The notes: generated from the sequence alone by a model not told the origin. A stretch of DNA of 64,000 bases from Clostridia bacterium (GCA_017513245.1 JAFXGK010000007.1:124001-188000); one strand, 5' to 3'. Counted from the stretch's first letter, positions 43,201 through 50,884 are shown. Translations and numbers: made by a program.

Positions 43201-43817
43201 CCCCCGAAACCGACGTTCTCCTGATTGATACTATGCCGTACTCGGGACAGAGCGAAAGCGATTTCACGGGCGGCTATACCGTGAGCGAGCTTAAAATAGA
43301 TACCGCAAAATGCGACGTATCGAAGTTCAAGCTTTACTACACCATGGATGAGGCCTATAACAACAAGGTTGCATCCGACCTTCCCGTGGATGCAATCACT
43401 GCTAACTGGACCGAGGCAACTATAGCCGCCGATGGTACCGTTGAGGCATTAGCGGGCAAGCGCCCGATAGCATGGGCTATCGTGGGTGAACTTGAAGGAC
43501 ACCGCAGCATATATGCAGAGCTTTCAATGCTGCTTGCTCCCGAATACACCGCAACCCGACAGAACGTATATTATAACCGTCTGTCATATAAAACGAGTGT
43601 CATCGGTGCGGACGTTACCACCTCGGTTACCGCCCCTGTGGTTCCGGCTCCGACCCCGACCCCCACCCCCACCCCCACACTCACACCCACACCTAAGCCT
43701 GATGCACCCAAACCCATTCCGCCCACGGGCGATGCCTCGGTTATGACAATAGCTGCAATGCTGTTTGCGCTTTCATCGTTGGCGTTTATTGCTTCGGGTA
43801 AAAAGATAAAAATATAA
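40287..43817 (+). CDS. Large IPxTG cell-wall-anchored surface protein
   Basis: 1176 residues. A signal peptide (MKKIRTLRYVSVLMAAIVLV, cleavage near ASLAA, residue 31) precedes about 1060 residues of Ser/Thr/Gly/Asp-rich exported sequence. The part at about 810-1110 looks like two DUF11-type isopeptide-bearing domains (VTIVDTLPEYVSYVKNS, TYVITFNN-like KYIVYFNNNAGTPETDV). A Pro/Thr wall-spanning stretch (PTPTPTPT) leads to the sortase signal IPPTG at 1144-1148, a hydrophobic helix and KKIKI. It should be covalently bound to peptidoglycan. AAAGGGGGG precedes the ATG. Flanking 12-bp direct repeats suggest that the gene came in as a cassette. Confidence 0.9.
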   Translation: MKKIRTLRYVSVLMAAIVLVACLLPSASLAAQTRSITELTGDNARVTNVNIERYITGTSPWDADDAAGNDSGSDNMIVRSFDSVAYTFTVVMSSYDAMHYEDGRVKLEFVLPYDKEQVTFDISSMAWMDSSNGYEYTIKNESRVIGGKTTACQVLTCYKHLLPSVGNSSVIPGEFSENLSVMVGNMKNGEQFAPIISACMEYGTWDGVCATHGVAEKVSAVANPVTISAAPKYNVKIAGTSEFRHNFDFNTGNTSGEYKAANYGKGTVLGRVIHINTILQLYNDYPSKKMKGIELPDGSPITFDIKLSSNYTTESTGDKRDITADYMPLLYSCDELMSNLDKKDGRTIPQSVMRYFSAPQNRGTGTASCYDGGNWFAAQQGDTISVTIKNYKINMDQMPTQNLPTTGIDYGVDKGIGCFSSGDFWIVQPFNKIGSTNTDERFFDIVNDYGTGTFNINCEVKNLKVTSVGGTVMADTAGTNDAQMAKNDDRYSTGLSLALAGKMSNVVFYSDIGNTSILDRGIDGTYDQYRNGLDAAFVGGELMLCGGFSYTPQNEEQNRIYYATNLLKFYAEPFEMTGKEFKKYNMATSGFEYDYLYATKPDGKDWTNDDELTHTYEDDLVFYSSLDDIPTGHKCVGVLYVFKGPASANASPASYLLGIGVKVKQQNDLVSKAYAMASTSRLWSKKHFDDAQMQLQSIPVWTDATTSLSDFPADHYKSANIDNQVYYRRETYAADGSGALGTHNSDRANIGDTLLIIGYNSAVSKSLLQTANGSEIKTIYNIDADQRFVDFVLKPSVTSDTAANAFHNKTTSVTIVDTLPEYVSYVKNSAYLGGTYNQTDTAGGTRGSVTGGTAFEPTVTQNADGTTTLTWVINDAVVDTAMLPIYYTVYIGDKTDASKDVSIGTTNLSTGAYVTATGDIREPSALNGKFAEVGFKATKGAAISFGKYAEHDTVEADGTAKYIVYFNNNAGTPETDVLLIDTMPYSGQSESDFTGGYTVSELKIDTAKCDVSKFKLYYTMDEAYNNKVASDLPVDAITANWTEATIAADGTVEALAGKRPIAWAIVGELEGHRSIYAELSMLLAPEYTATRQNVYYNRLSYKTSVIGADVTTSVTAPVVPAPTPTPTPTPTLTPTPKPDAPKPIPPTGDASVMTIAAMLFALSSLAFIASGKKIKI

Positions 43818-43821
43818 CTGC

Positions 43822-43852
43822 AAAAACCGAAAGCTTCGGCTTTCGGTTTTTT
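43822..43852 (+). terminator. Terminator after the surface protein
   Basis: AAAACCGAAAGC-TTCG-GCTTTCGGTTTTTT, a UUCG-tetraloop hairpin. Confidence 0.92.
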
Positions 43853-43880
43853 GTTTAGCATGGGGTTGAGTTATTCTTTT

Positions 43881-43917
43881 ATTAACTAAATAGGCATCTA
43901 TAATAATAGGTGGCAAA
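43881..43917 (+). repeat. 47-bp repeat, core plus right part (copy 2)
   Basis: Core ATTAACTAAATA followed by 25 bases that match copy 3 (45855-45879) with one mismatch. The left part is missing here; it sits at copy 1. Directly after, AAAGGGTT-CTAA-AACCCTTT (43915-43934) forms a perfect hairpin. The remaining bases to 44010 hold nothing I recognise. Confidence 0.8.
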
Positions 43918-44010
43918 GGGTTCTAAAACCCTTTTATTTACAAGTAAAGTAGGTCAAACAACTTATGCCGGGCGGAACTACCCCCGTGGGAATAATTTTT
44001 GAAAAAAAGA

Positions 44011-44037
44011 ATGCCCTTCCGCTAAATGCGGAAAGGC
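44011..44037 (-). terminator. Terminator of the beta-helix gene
   Basis: Minus strand: GCCTTTCCGC pairs with GCGGAAGGGC, followed by ATTCTTTTTTTC. A near-identical hairpin stands after the AraC gene at 49688-49716. Confidence 0.8.
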
Positions 44038-44042
44038 GGTTG

Positions 44043-45542
44043 TTAATCACAAATAAAGGTTTTGGCGGTTTTGTCTTTGAAGACGGTTTTTACAGTGTTT
44101 TCAAAGTTTTCGTCTACATAAACGATGTCCGGCTCTTTTACCGCATTAAAGCCGTATTGGCCGATCATACCGCCCATATTCTGGATGTAGATATTATCCT
44201 GCATTTGGGGCAGGCGTTCTTCCTTTTGCGCCACAAGGTGCAGCAAACGGAAGGCGGATCTGTCAAACACATTACCCACGATTTTGTAGTCAGAAGCTGT
44301 GTTGATATAGCTCCAGCCTTTGATATGGGCAGGGGTGTGCTTATTATGCCGCTGCTGACCCCAACCATAGCCACTGCGCTGTAAAATGTTGCCGCTGATC
44401 TCAACGCCCTGCATATAGCTTTCGGTATCGCCGTCTGTTTTATCCAGGAAATACTCGATGGAATACACACAGTTGTCTATCAGGTTGTTTCGGTAGGTAA
44501 CATTTTCGTGCTTGAAGAATTTTCCGTTTGTGGTTACCTGGTGGGTAACGCCTGCATCATAGCACTGATAAATGTAGCAGTTTTCCACGAGGTAGTTTTC
44601 ACAGCCACCGTAAACTTCAATGCCGTTGCCGTAGCGGGTAACGCTGCCCCGAGGGCCTTCCGGATAGTTGGGATCTATGCCTTTATAATTCTGAATAGAG
44701 CCGCCGATCCAGCCGATTTCGCAGTTGGAAACATGCAAATTTTTAGCATGGCCGCTGGCACAGACACCGTGCTGGGCAAAATAACGGATGCAAATGTTAT
44801 CAATATGCACATCGTGATTTTTGAGAACCAGGAAGCCGTGGCGGCGAACAACAGGCTCGATGCTTTCAAACACTTCGCCGGGGTTTCCCTTGTTGCATCT
44901 TAAATAGAGGGTGCCGAAGCTGTCGGCTGTCACATCGGGAATGGGAAAATCCTGCCCTTTGGAGGGAGCGGTTGTAGTTTGCTTATCATAGTGCCAAAAA
45001 AGATCCAGGTCGTTTTTTAGTTCATTTGAAACGATAAAAGGCTTGCTGATCTCATCCCGGCAAACAAATTGCCCGTTAATATAAGAAGGAATGTGCTTGT
45101 AGGCATGATACTGGCCGTCGTTGAAAACAAGGGTGCCGATATCCAAAATCTCTTCGTTTAATTGCCAGATATGGTTTTCAGCATCAATTTCAGTCCAAAG
45201 CGCCGGGTCACTCAGATTTTTGCTGCCGCCATAGATCCTGGGCTTTTCGCCATTGCCGTAAGCAGCGTAGGTAACACCGGAGGCAACAGCAACATTCCCC
45301 CTGAAAACATCTCCGCGGCGGAAAAGCACGGCATCGCCGGGCTGTAAGGAGCTTGCCATTGCAGATACTTTCTGCAGGGTTTTCCAGGCGCTTTGGGGAG
45401 ATAAACCGTCGTTTGAATCACAGCCATCGGCGCTGACATAGTATTTTGTGCCTTTTGCAGAATAATTGTCCTTTGCGGTAAGGATAGCTTGCTTTCTGCT
45501 ATCAGATAATTCTGCAATCTCAGATAAAAAATGATTAAACAT
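44043..45542 (-). CDS. Right-handed parallel beta-helix protein (DUF1565-like N-terminus)
   Basis: 499 residues. After a short N-terminal helix, TKYYVSADGCDSNDGLSP starts a DUF1565-like segment, and from about 240 on the chain shows the irregular V/I-x-N-C/N repeats of a parallel beta helix (VENCYIYQC, YRNNLIDNC, ISGNILQRSGYG). Relatives are polysaccharide lyases or glycosidases. There is no signal peptide, so it would act inside the cell unless exported otherwise. GGGGGT before ATG 45542 decides the start; the longer frame to 45575 lacks a site. It lies between 47-bp repeat copies and may be horizontally acquired. Confidence 0.82.
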   Translation of the reverse strand: MFNHFLSEIAELSDSRKQAILTAKDNYSAKGTKYYVSADGCDSNDGLSPQSAWKTLQKVSAMASSLQPGDAVLFRRGDVFRGNVAVASGVTYAAYGNGEKPRIYGGSKNLSDPALWTEIDAENHIWQLNEEILDIGTLVFNDGQYHAYKHIPSYINGQFVCRDEISKPFIVSNELKNDLDLFWHYDKQTTTAPSKGQDFPIPDVTADSFGTLYLRCNKGNPGEVFESIEPVVRRHGFLVLKNHDVHIDNICIRYFAQHGVCASGHAKNLHVSNCEIGWIGGSIQNYKGIDPNYPEGPRGSVTRYGNGIEVYGGCENYLVENCYIYQCYDAGVTHQVTTNGKFFKHENVTYRNNLIDNCVYSIEYFLDKTDGDTESYMQGVEISGNILQRSGYGWGQQRHNKHTPAHIKGWSYINTASDYKIVGNVFDRSAFRLLHLVAQKEERLPQMQDNIYIQNMGGMIGQYGFNAVKEPDIVYVDENFENTVKTVFKDKTAKTFICD

Positions 45543-45642
45543 AAGTATTACCCCCTGTTGGAACGGCAAAGCCAAGATTTCTAACAGTATTATAAAATAG
45601 AATTATTGCGATTTCTACTATTATTTCGTAGCGCTTATCAAA

Positions 45643-45664
45643 TTCTTATCACCGCTGATAAGAA
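45643..45664. promoter_or_regulatory. Perfect inverted repeat upstream of the beta-helix gene
   Basis: TTCTTATC-ACCGCT-GATAAGAA, 8-bp arms, about 50 bp upstream of a TATAAT (minus strand, 45589-45594) that would drive the beta-helix gene. It looks like an operator for a dimeric regulator; no regulator gene is adjacent. Confidence 0.5.
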
Positions 45665-45685
45665 AACTATATTTCAAAGCAAATA

Positions 45686-45717
45686 AGTGGGCTGAAATCA
45701 AACGATTTCAGCCCACT
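45686..45717. repeat. Perfect 14-bp inverted repeat (hairpin)
   Basis: AGTGGGCTGAAATC-AAAC-GATTTCAGCCCACT. It has no T-run on the plus side, and TTATTTG follows on the minus side. It could be a terminator remnant. 45718-45826 is AT-rich with nothing recognisable. Confidence 0.55.
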
Positions 45718-45826
45718 GAGAGTTAATATGCTGTAAAAATACAAATTCAAATATCCTATAAAGAACAAAAACAAATATTCTCTATATACTATTAGAAAAA
45801 GCATTTAGTTACATAAACATAAATTT

Positions 45827-45879
45827 CTATTCTACACAGGCTATTAACTAAATAGGCATCTATAGTAATAGGTGGCAAA
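45827..45879 (+). repeat. 47-bp repeat, complete copy (copy 3)
   Basis: TACACAGGCT, core ATTAACTAAATA (45843-45854) and GGCATCTATAGTAATAGG plus TGGCAAA, uninterrupted. Its left half equals copy 1 and its right half equals copy 2, and it ends at the PHP gene remnant. Confidence 0.82.
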
Positions 45880-46034
45880 CCGATGCCCACACGCCCGACA
45901 GAGTCGGTCAATATGCAGAAAAAGCACTCTACCTTATAGCCGAGCACTTCGAAGCTGTTTGCTCTTTTGAAAAACGCGAACCATTTTTCACGAACGATAA
46001 GAAAAACACCCGACTTGCGTCGGGTGTTTTTTAA
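45879..46034 (+). pseudogene. C-terminal remnant of a PHP-family histidinol phosphatase-like gene
   Basis: The frame from 45879 reads T-DAHTPDRVGQYAEKALYLI followed by AEHFEAVCSFEKREPFF, which fits the end of a PHP-domain histidinol phosphatase (the (S)DAH metal motif and a V-G helix). Nothing upstream continues it: the frame meets a stop in the 47-bp repeat. It has no start codon or ribosome binding site and runs into a terminator hairpin. So a gene was cut at the repeat and only about 40 codons remain. Confidence 0.68.
46003..46032. terminator. Bidirectional terminator
   Basis: AAAACACCCGAC-TTGC-GTCGGGTGTTTT, with T-runs, between the PHP remnant and the glycyl-radical enzyme gene. Confidence 0.88.
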
Positions 46035-47944
46035 TATTCAAATCGTCGAATAATATGATCTTGATACATTTTGTGAAGTTCGTTAAAATAACCACTCCAA
46101 CCCCAAACCCTAACAATTAAATTGGGATACTTTTCAGGGTGCATCTGAGCATCTATGAGAGTTTCACGGTTAATAGAATTTAACTGCAATTGATGGCCAC
46201 CCAGCTCAATATAGGTTTTAACAAGGCTTGCCACCTTTTCAATACCCATTTCGTTTCGTAAAAGGTTTTCATGTATCTCAAGCGTTAACGGCCCACCATT
46301 GATTATATTCGTCATATCATATTTAGTAAAAGACTGAATAACCGACAATATCCCGCTAGGCTTAACGTCAAGCGAAGGCGAAAAGCTCGAAGCGAACGGG
46401 TCTCTCGCTTTTCTTCCGTCGGCGGTCGCCGGACATTTTTCACCTTCACTTATATACTCAAGCGAAGCGCCCGTTCCGGCTCTCCAAATCCCTCCGCCGG
46501 CAACAGGTCTGCCGTTGAGATTTTTTTGAAAGAAGTCCATTATCTCAATAGCAAGACTGTCAACGTAATCATCGTTATTACCCATTTTGGGACAACTGCG
46601 CAAATAATTTCGCATTTCTTCGTGTCCGCAAAAATCGTCATTCAAAGCAGCTAACAGTTCATCCGAAGAATACTTTTTATCTTCGAAAATCGCTTTCTTT
46701 ACTGCCGCAAGTGCATCCGCGGCATTAGCAATGCCTGCTCCGTGACATCCCCAGTTGCGGTATTTGGCCGAATGGTGAAAAACGTCAGTTAGGGTATCAA
46801 CAGAGCTTTTATAATAAAGCGAAATCATACCGTTAGAAGGTGGTGACATTGGCCAATCTATGTATTTTTCTACTATCGCATCACATTCCGATTTTATCTC
46901 TTCCTTGACACACTCTAAAAACTCAAGGAAGGTTTTACATTCTTTCAAATGCTTTGAAAGCGCACGACTCACCATAAGCGGGAAATTCATTGTGGCAGCA
47001 TTGGCGTTTTCAAAACTTTTCTTTTGAATCAAAAACTCCCAACAGGCCGCAACAACGTAATCCGCTGCGTCTTGGGGCTCATAACCTAACTTTATGAGAC
47101 CGGGTATTACGACGTCATCATTTGAATACTGCGGAAAACCTAATCCCTTTTGCGTAAGTCTGGTACCGCTGACGAAAACCTCATCAGGCGTTTTCTTGCC
47201 AACGCGAAGATTTATTTTAGGGTCAATAAGATTAAGTTCAAGCGATGCTTGCATGCATTTCTCGGACAACTCGTTATACATATAGTTTCCGTTTAAATCA
47301 AAACCGCCGAGCACCAACGATTGACCATTGTCGCCGAGCTGCATACCGGTATATAGGTCAGTATCATAATTGAGCGATATAAAGAAAGCCTCAAGGATTT
47401 CGAAAAGTTCCTCGCCGCTTACACCGTTTTGCTTGTCACGAAGATAAAAGGGATACATATACTGATCAAAACGTCCAAGTCCCAAATGCACAACCAAATT
47501 CGTTCTCAAAAAGAAGGTGCTGATTTTCATAAAAAGACACGCTTCATAAAAACTGCGAGCGGGTTTTCTCGGAACCTGACCAAGGGCTTCGTAAAGACGA
47601 GTATTACCCGTTTCCCTTGCCAGCTCCCGATGCTCATCACAAATTCTTATGCATTTATCTAATTTTCTTATCCAATTAAAGCCATAAGACTTTTTCTCGT
47701 TGTCATCGGTCTTTTTTATATTCTCGGACAACATATTTTTAATTGCTTCATAGCCTGTATTTATAACAAACTCATAATCAGGGGTGTTGTTACCACCGCA
47801 AGGCGGTATTTTCTCGGGCGAACCGATATTAAAACCAAAATAATCTATAGGAAAAATTATTGGTTTTGGTTCTTTGTAAAGTCTCAAACTCTTATATTCT
47901 TTTGCTTTCAGTTGATCTAATAAGGCTTTAATTTTATCGTTCAT
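46031..47944 (-). CDS. Compact glycyl-radical enzyme of unknown substrate
   Basis: 637 residues, well below the 740-900 of most PFL-like glycyl-radical enzymes. The thiyl site is a single Cys301 in VVAACWEFL, followed by Glu303 (C-x-E), as in dehydratases and lyases of the group, not the Cys-Cys pair of pyruvate formate-lyase. The radical loop near the C-terminus is LIVRVWGWSGYF with Gly615; the usual Tyr after Gly is Trp here. Other conserved parts are PATADGRKARDPFA and QLNSINRETLIDA. Its activase gene lies nine bases upstream, and an AraC regulator is divergent. It should act in the cytoplasm under anaerobic conditions. Substrate unknown. Confidence 0.87.
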   Translation of the reverse strand: MNDKIKALLDQLKAKEYKSLRLYKEPKPIIFPIDYFGFNIGSPEKIPPCGGNNTPDYEFVINTGYEAIKNMLSENIKKTDDNEKKSYGFNWIRKLDKCIRICDEHRELARETGNTRLYEALGQVPRKPARSFYEACLFMKISTFFLRTNLVVHLGLGRFDQYMYPFYLRDKQNGVSGEELFEILEAFFISLNYDTDLYTGMQLGDNGQSLVLGGFDLNGNYMYNELSEKCMQASLELNLIDPKINLRVGKKTPDEVFVSGTRLTQKGLGFPQYSNDDVVIPGLIKLGYEPQDAADYVVAACWEFLIQKKSFENANAATMNFPLMVSRALSKHLKECKTFLEFLECVKEEIKSECDAIVEKYIDWPMSPPSNGMISLYYKSSVDTLTDVFHHSAKYRNWGCHGAGIANAADALAAVKKAIFEDKKYSSDELLAALNDDFCGHEEMRNYLRSCPKMGNNDDYVDSLAIEIMDFFQKNLNGRPVAGGGIWRAGTGASLEYISEGEKCPATADGRKARDPFASSFSPSLDVKPSGILSVIQSFTKYDMTNIINGGPLTLEIHENLLRNEMGIEKVASLVKTYIELGGHQLQLNSINRETLIDAQMHPEKYPNLIVRVWGWSGYFNELHKMYQDHIIRRFEY

Positions 47945-47953
47945 AACATCACC

Positions 47954-48796
47954 TCATAAAACATTTGCCCAAATACCGTACTGTTGAAAAATATCGGTTC
48001 TCGGATTGCAGGGAGTTTTTTCGTCAAAAAGCGGTTCATAAGCGCGCCCTACGAGCGCATATTTACCGCCCGCCATCTTATTGTAAGGAAGCAGCTCTAC
48101 GTGTTTGACACCGTTTTGCTCTAAAAATTTCGCAATGGCCGAAAGGTTTTCTTCGGTATCGGTAACTGTCGGTATAAGCGGTATCCTTACTATGAAGTCT
48201 TTTTTATTTTGGGCGAGATAAACAAAATTTTTCTTTATATTTTCGTTAGAAACACCTGTATGTTTTCTATGCTGTTCATCGTCGAATATTTTTAAATCAT
48301 ATAAAAACATATCGGCAACATCCGCTACCCTACGAAAGGTACTTATCTCGCAAAAGCCACTCGTCTGCACGGCTGTATGTAACTGACCCTTCAAATGCGA
48401 AAGACATTCGATCAAAAATTCGCTCTGCATAAGCGGCTCACCGCCCGAAAAGGTTACACCACCGTTTTGCAGGACGCGCTTGTTTTTTAAGATTTGATCA
48501 CAAAGCGCTTCGGATGAAAATTTTTCTCCGCAAACTCGCAACAGTCCGTTTGGACAGTTTTTTATGCTTTGCTCAGTAAAGATTATCTTGTCGTTCTTTA
48601 CCTCGGCGTATTTCTCACAGGAAAGACATCCAAGACATCCGTTTGGACTTCGCACAATCTCCGAGAAAGCGCTCTGCCCCTCGGGGTTATGACACCAGCT
48701 GCAATGCAACGGACACCCCTTTAAAAACACCGTACTCCTAATTCCCGGTCCATCGAAAGGAGAAAACTCTTCTATTGAAAAAACGAGTCCATACAT
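47954..48796 (-). CDS. Glycyl-radical enzyme activating protein (radical SAM)
   Basis: 280 residues. The radical SAM motif is CPLHCSWCHNPE near residues 29-40 with the SAM-binding GGEP later (TFSGGEPLMQ). Between them is a short insert with CLGCLSC and a later NCP, enough for one extra [4Fe-4S] cluster; most activases of the C-x-E group carry two. It should install the glycyl radical on Gly615 of the next protein. The frame is open to 48841, but GGGTGAT fixes ATG 48796 and the domain begins there (MYGLVFSIEEFSPFDGPGIR). Confidence 0.9.
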   Translation of the reverse strand: MYGLVFSIEEFSPFDGPGIRSTVFLKGCPLHCSWCHNPEGQSAFSEIVRSPNGCLGCLSCEKYAEVKNDKIIFTEQSIKNCPNGLLRVCGEKFSSEALCDQILKNKRVLQNGGVTFSGGEPLMQSEFLIECLSHLKGQLHTAVQTSGFCEISTFRRVADVADMFLYDLKIFDDEQHRKHTGVSNENIKKNFVYLAQNKKDFIVRIPLIPTVTDTEENLSAIAKFLEQNGVKHVELLPYNKMAGGKYALVGRAYEPLFDEKTPCNPRTDIFQQYGIWANVL

Positions 48797-48828
48797 AACT
48801 ATCACCCATTTAACTTTATCATCAGCGC

Positions 48829-48858
48829 CTTGACAACGCAAGAAACATATTATATAAT
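48829..48858 (+). promoter_or_regulatory. Promoter of the AraC-type regulator
   Basis: TTGACA (48829-48834) and TATAAT (48853-48858), spacer 18 bp. In the other direction only weak boxes are seen (TTGTCA/TTAAAT), consistent with an activator-dependent activase-enzyme promoter. Confidence 0.75.
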
Positions 48859-48889
48859 TTCAGACAGAAATTAAGATTAAGGTGATTTT

Positions 48890-49681
48890 ATGGTATATCA
48901 TCAGACACACAATTCCCTCAGCAATTACAACTATAATGCCTTTGTTTATACAGACGTTGAATACGGACAGCATTTTCACTCCAATTACGAACTTATCTAC
49001 GTTATTGAGGGCGAATGCGAGACCACGATTGACGGTATCCCCGAAAAACTGCACCGCGGCGAGCTTTTAGTTATACCGCCTTTTTCCATACACTCATTAT
49101 ATATCTCTCAAGGGGAAACCTGGGTTGGTGTTTTTTCAGAGGATTTTATTCCTTCGTTCGCACGCACGCACAACAGCGTTAAATACTCTAAATTCACCTG
49201 TGAGGCGACGATTGACGATATTTTAAAGCGTTATTTATTCATTGCAAAGCAACCCGAACATTTTATGCTGACTTCTATGCTTCATTTGGTTTTGAATCAA
49301 TGCGTTGAAAAAGCCACCACCGAGGATTTTTCGCAAGACTATAATTTTAAACAAATAGTTATTTCTTACATAAGCGAAAACCTCAACAACCATCTTTCAC
49401 TTAGGACCATCGCAGAAGAATTAAATTATGAATATCATTACTTCTCATCTTTGTTCAACAAATATTTTTCCATCAACTTCAAAAGCTTCGTTAACCAGCT
49501 TCGCTTTCAAGCGGCCTGCGCGTTATTGTCAGACAAAAATTTGTCTGTAACCGAAATTGCTCTTAAATGCGGATTTGGAAGCGTGAGAAACTTCAATCGT
49601 ATTTTCCAAAGCATCAGCGGTATTACCCCAAGCGATTTTAGAAAAACTTATTCCAAGGCCAAAGTTGAACTTAAAAGATAA
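48890..49681 (+). CDS. AraC-family regulator with cupin sensor domain
   Basis: 263 residues. The N-terminal cupin (about 15-120) has HFHSNYELIYVIEG and LLVIPPFSIHS. The C-terminal pair of helix-turn-helix motifs (about 165-255) shows LSLRTIAEELNYEYHYFSSL and VTEIALKCGFGSVRNFNRIF. Such proteins usually activate a neighbouring carbohydrate or small-molecule pathway on ligand binding. It is divergent from the glycyl-radical enzyme pair with a 93-base gap, so it is probably their regulator. AAGGTGA sets the ATG. A hairpin terminator follows. Confidence 0.9.
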   Translation: MVYHQTHNSLSNYNYNAFVYTDVEYGQHFHSNYELIYVIEGECETTIDGIPEKLHRGELLVIPPFSIHSLYISQGETWVGVFSEDFIPSFARTHNSVKYSKFTCEATIDDILKRYLFIAKQPEHFMLTSMLHLVLNQCVEKATTEDFSQDYNFKQIVISYISENLNNHLSLRTIAEELNYEYHYFSSLFNKYFSINFKSFVNQLRFQAACALLSDKNLSVTEIALKCGFGSVRNFNRIFQSISGITPSDFRKTYSKAKVELKR

Positions 49682-49687
49682 AAAATA

Positions 49688-49716
49688 ATGCCCTTCCGCT
49701 AAATCCGGAAAGGCAT
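49688..49716 (+). terminator. Terminator after the AraC gene
   Basis: ATGCC-TTCCG arm pairs with CGGAA-GGCAT (one internal mismatch) and TTTGTTG follows. It is almost the same hairpin as at 44011-44037. The 84 bases to 49800 hold no gene. Confidence 0.7.
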
Positions 49717-49800
49717 TTGTTGTATTTGAAAAAAGATTGGGAGAGAATGATTTTGGGTGTTCTTTTGGGAATACCCAAGATTGTTCTCGAACATATGCAA

Positions 49801-50802
49801 TTATTCCCACTCGATGGTGCCGACGGGCTTCGGAGTGAGGTCGTAGAGAACGCGGTTGATGCCCTCTACTTCGTTTGTGATGCGGTCGGTTATCTTGTGA
49901 AGAACGGCATAAGGAATTTCTTCAATAGTTGCCGACATAGCGTCTTTGGTGTTAATTGCGCGGATGATTGCGGGCCAGCCTTCATAGCGGCTCTCGTCCT
50001 TAACGCCAACGCTCTTGATATCGGGAACTACGATAAAATACTGCCAAACCTTCTCGGCAAGGCCGTTTTTGTCGAACTCCTCGCGAAGGATTGCATCGGC
50101 CTCACGCAGAGCGTGAAGTCTGTCGCGGGTGATGGCGCCGAGGCAACGAACGCCAAGGCCGGGACCCGGGAACGGCTGACGGTATACCATTGCATGGGGA
50201 AGGCCTAAAGCCTCGCCTACAACGCGAACCTCATCCTTAAACAGAAGTTTAATAGGCTCAACGAGCTGGAATTTAAGATCCTCGGGCAGACCGCCAACGT
50301 TGTGGTGCGATTTAACAGCCTTCTTGCCCTCGGCCTGCTTAATGCTCTCTAAAATATCGGGGTAGATGGTGCCCTGTGCGAGGAAGTCAACGTCCTCAAG
50401 ACCACGCGCCTCATCGGCAAAAACGTTGATAAACTCAGCGCCGATAATCTTTCTCTTCTTCTCGGGCTCGGAAACTCCTGCCAGGAGATCTAAGAAGCGG
50501 TCGGTAGCGTCAACGTAGATAAGGTTAGCGTCAAGCTCGTCTTTAAACACTTTGATAACGTTTTCGGACTCGTCCTTACGCATAAGACCGTGGTTAACGT
50601 GAACACAAACCAACTGTTTGCCGATCGCTTTTATAAGCAGAGCGGCAACAACCGAAGAGTCAACGCCGCCGGAAAGCGCGAGCAACACCTTGCCGTCGCC
50701 AACCTGAGCGCGTACGGCGGCAACCTGTTCATCGATGAATTTTTCGGCAAGTTCTTTTGTGGTGATGCGTTCCATATTATCGGGACGTCTGTTAAGATCC
50801 AT
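49801..50802 (-). CDS. guaA: GMP synthase ATP-pyrophosphatase subunit, no glutaminase domain
   Basis: 333 residues: the ATP-PPase and dimerisation domains of GMP synthase, without the N-terminal class I glutamine amidotransferase of about 190 residues. All motifs of the active enzyme are present: PP-loop LALSGGVDSSV, HVNHGLMRK, KSHHNVGGLP, PFPGPGLGVRCLG and the C-terminal TIEWE. It amidates XMP to GMP with ammonia supplied from outside or by a separate subunit, as in archaea. The frame reaches 50850, but GGGGGAA fixes ATG 50802. It has its own promoter and no purine riboswitch. Two genes upstream is a degenerate full-length paralogue. Confidence 0.9.
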   Translation of the reverse strand: MDLNRRPDNMERITTKELAEKFIDEQVAAVRAQVGDGKVLLALSGGVDSSVVAALLIKAIGKQLVCVHVNHGLMRKDESENVIKVFKDELDANLIYVDATDRFLDLLAGVSEPEKKRKIIGAEFINVFADEARGLEDVDFLAQGTIYPDILESIKQAEGKKAVKSHHNVGGLPEDLKFQLVEPIKLLFKDEVRVVGEALGLPHAMVYRQPFPGPGLGVRCLGAITRDRLHALREADAILREEFDKNGLAEKVWQYFIVVPDIKSVGVKDESRYEGWPAIIRAINTKDAMSATIEEIPYAVLHKITDRITNEVEGINRVLYDLTPKPVGTIEWE

Positions 50803-50838
50803 TGCAATTCCCCCATTAATATTAAAAAATGATATTAA

Positions 50839-50884
50839 AGTATAGCACAAAACCTGCCCGTATGCAATATTTTAAGGGCAGGTT
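50839..50884 (-). promoter_or_regulatory. guaA promoter overlapping the licD terminator
   Basis: Terminator hairpin AACCTGCCC/GGGCAGGTT (50851-50884, minus strand, then TTTTG). TTGCAT in its loop (50862-50867) and TATACT after it (50839-50844) form a promoter with a 17-bp spacer. Confidence 0.75.

Noticed and set aside
40118-45879. Insertion sequence or transposon around the surface-protein gene
   Set aside because: No transposase frame and no terminal inverted repeats were found; the pattern fits site-specific insertion at a repeat core better.
50803-50838. Purine riboswitch in front of guaA
   Set aside because: The leader is about 30 nt and has no conserved purine aptamer sequence.
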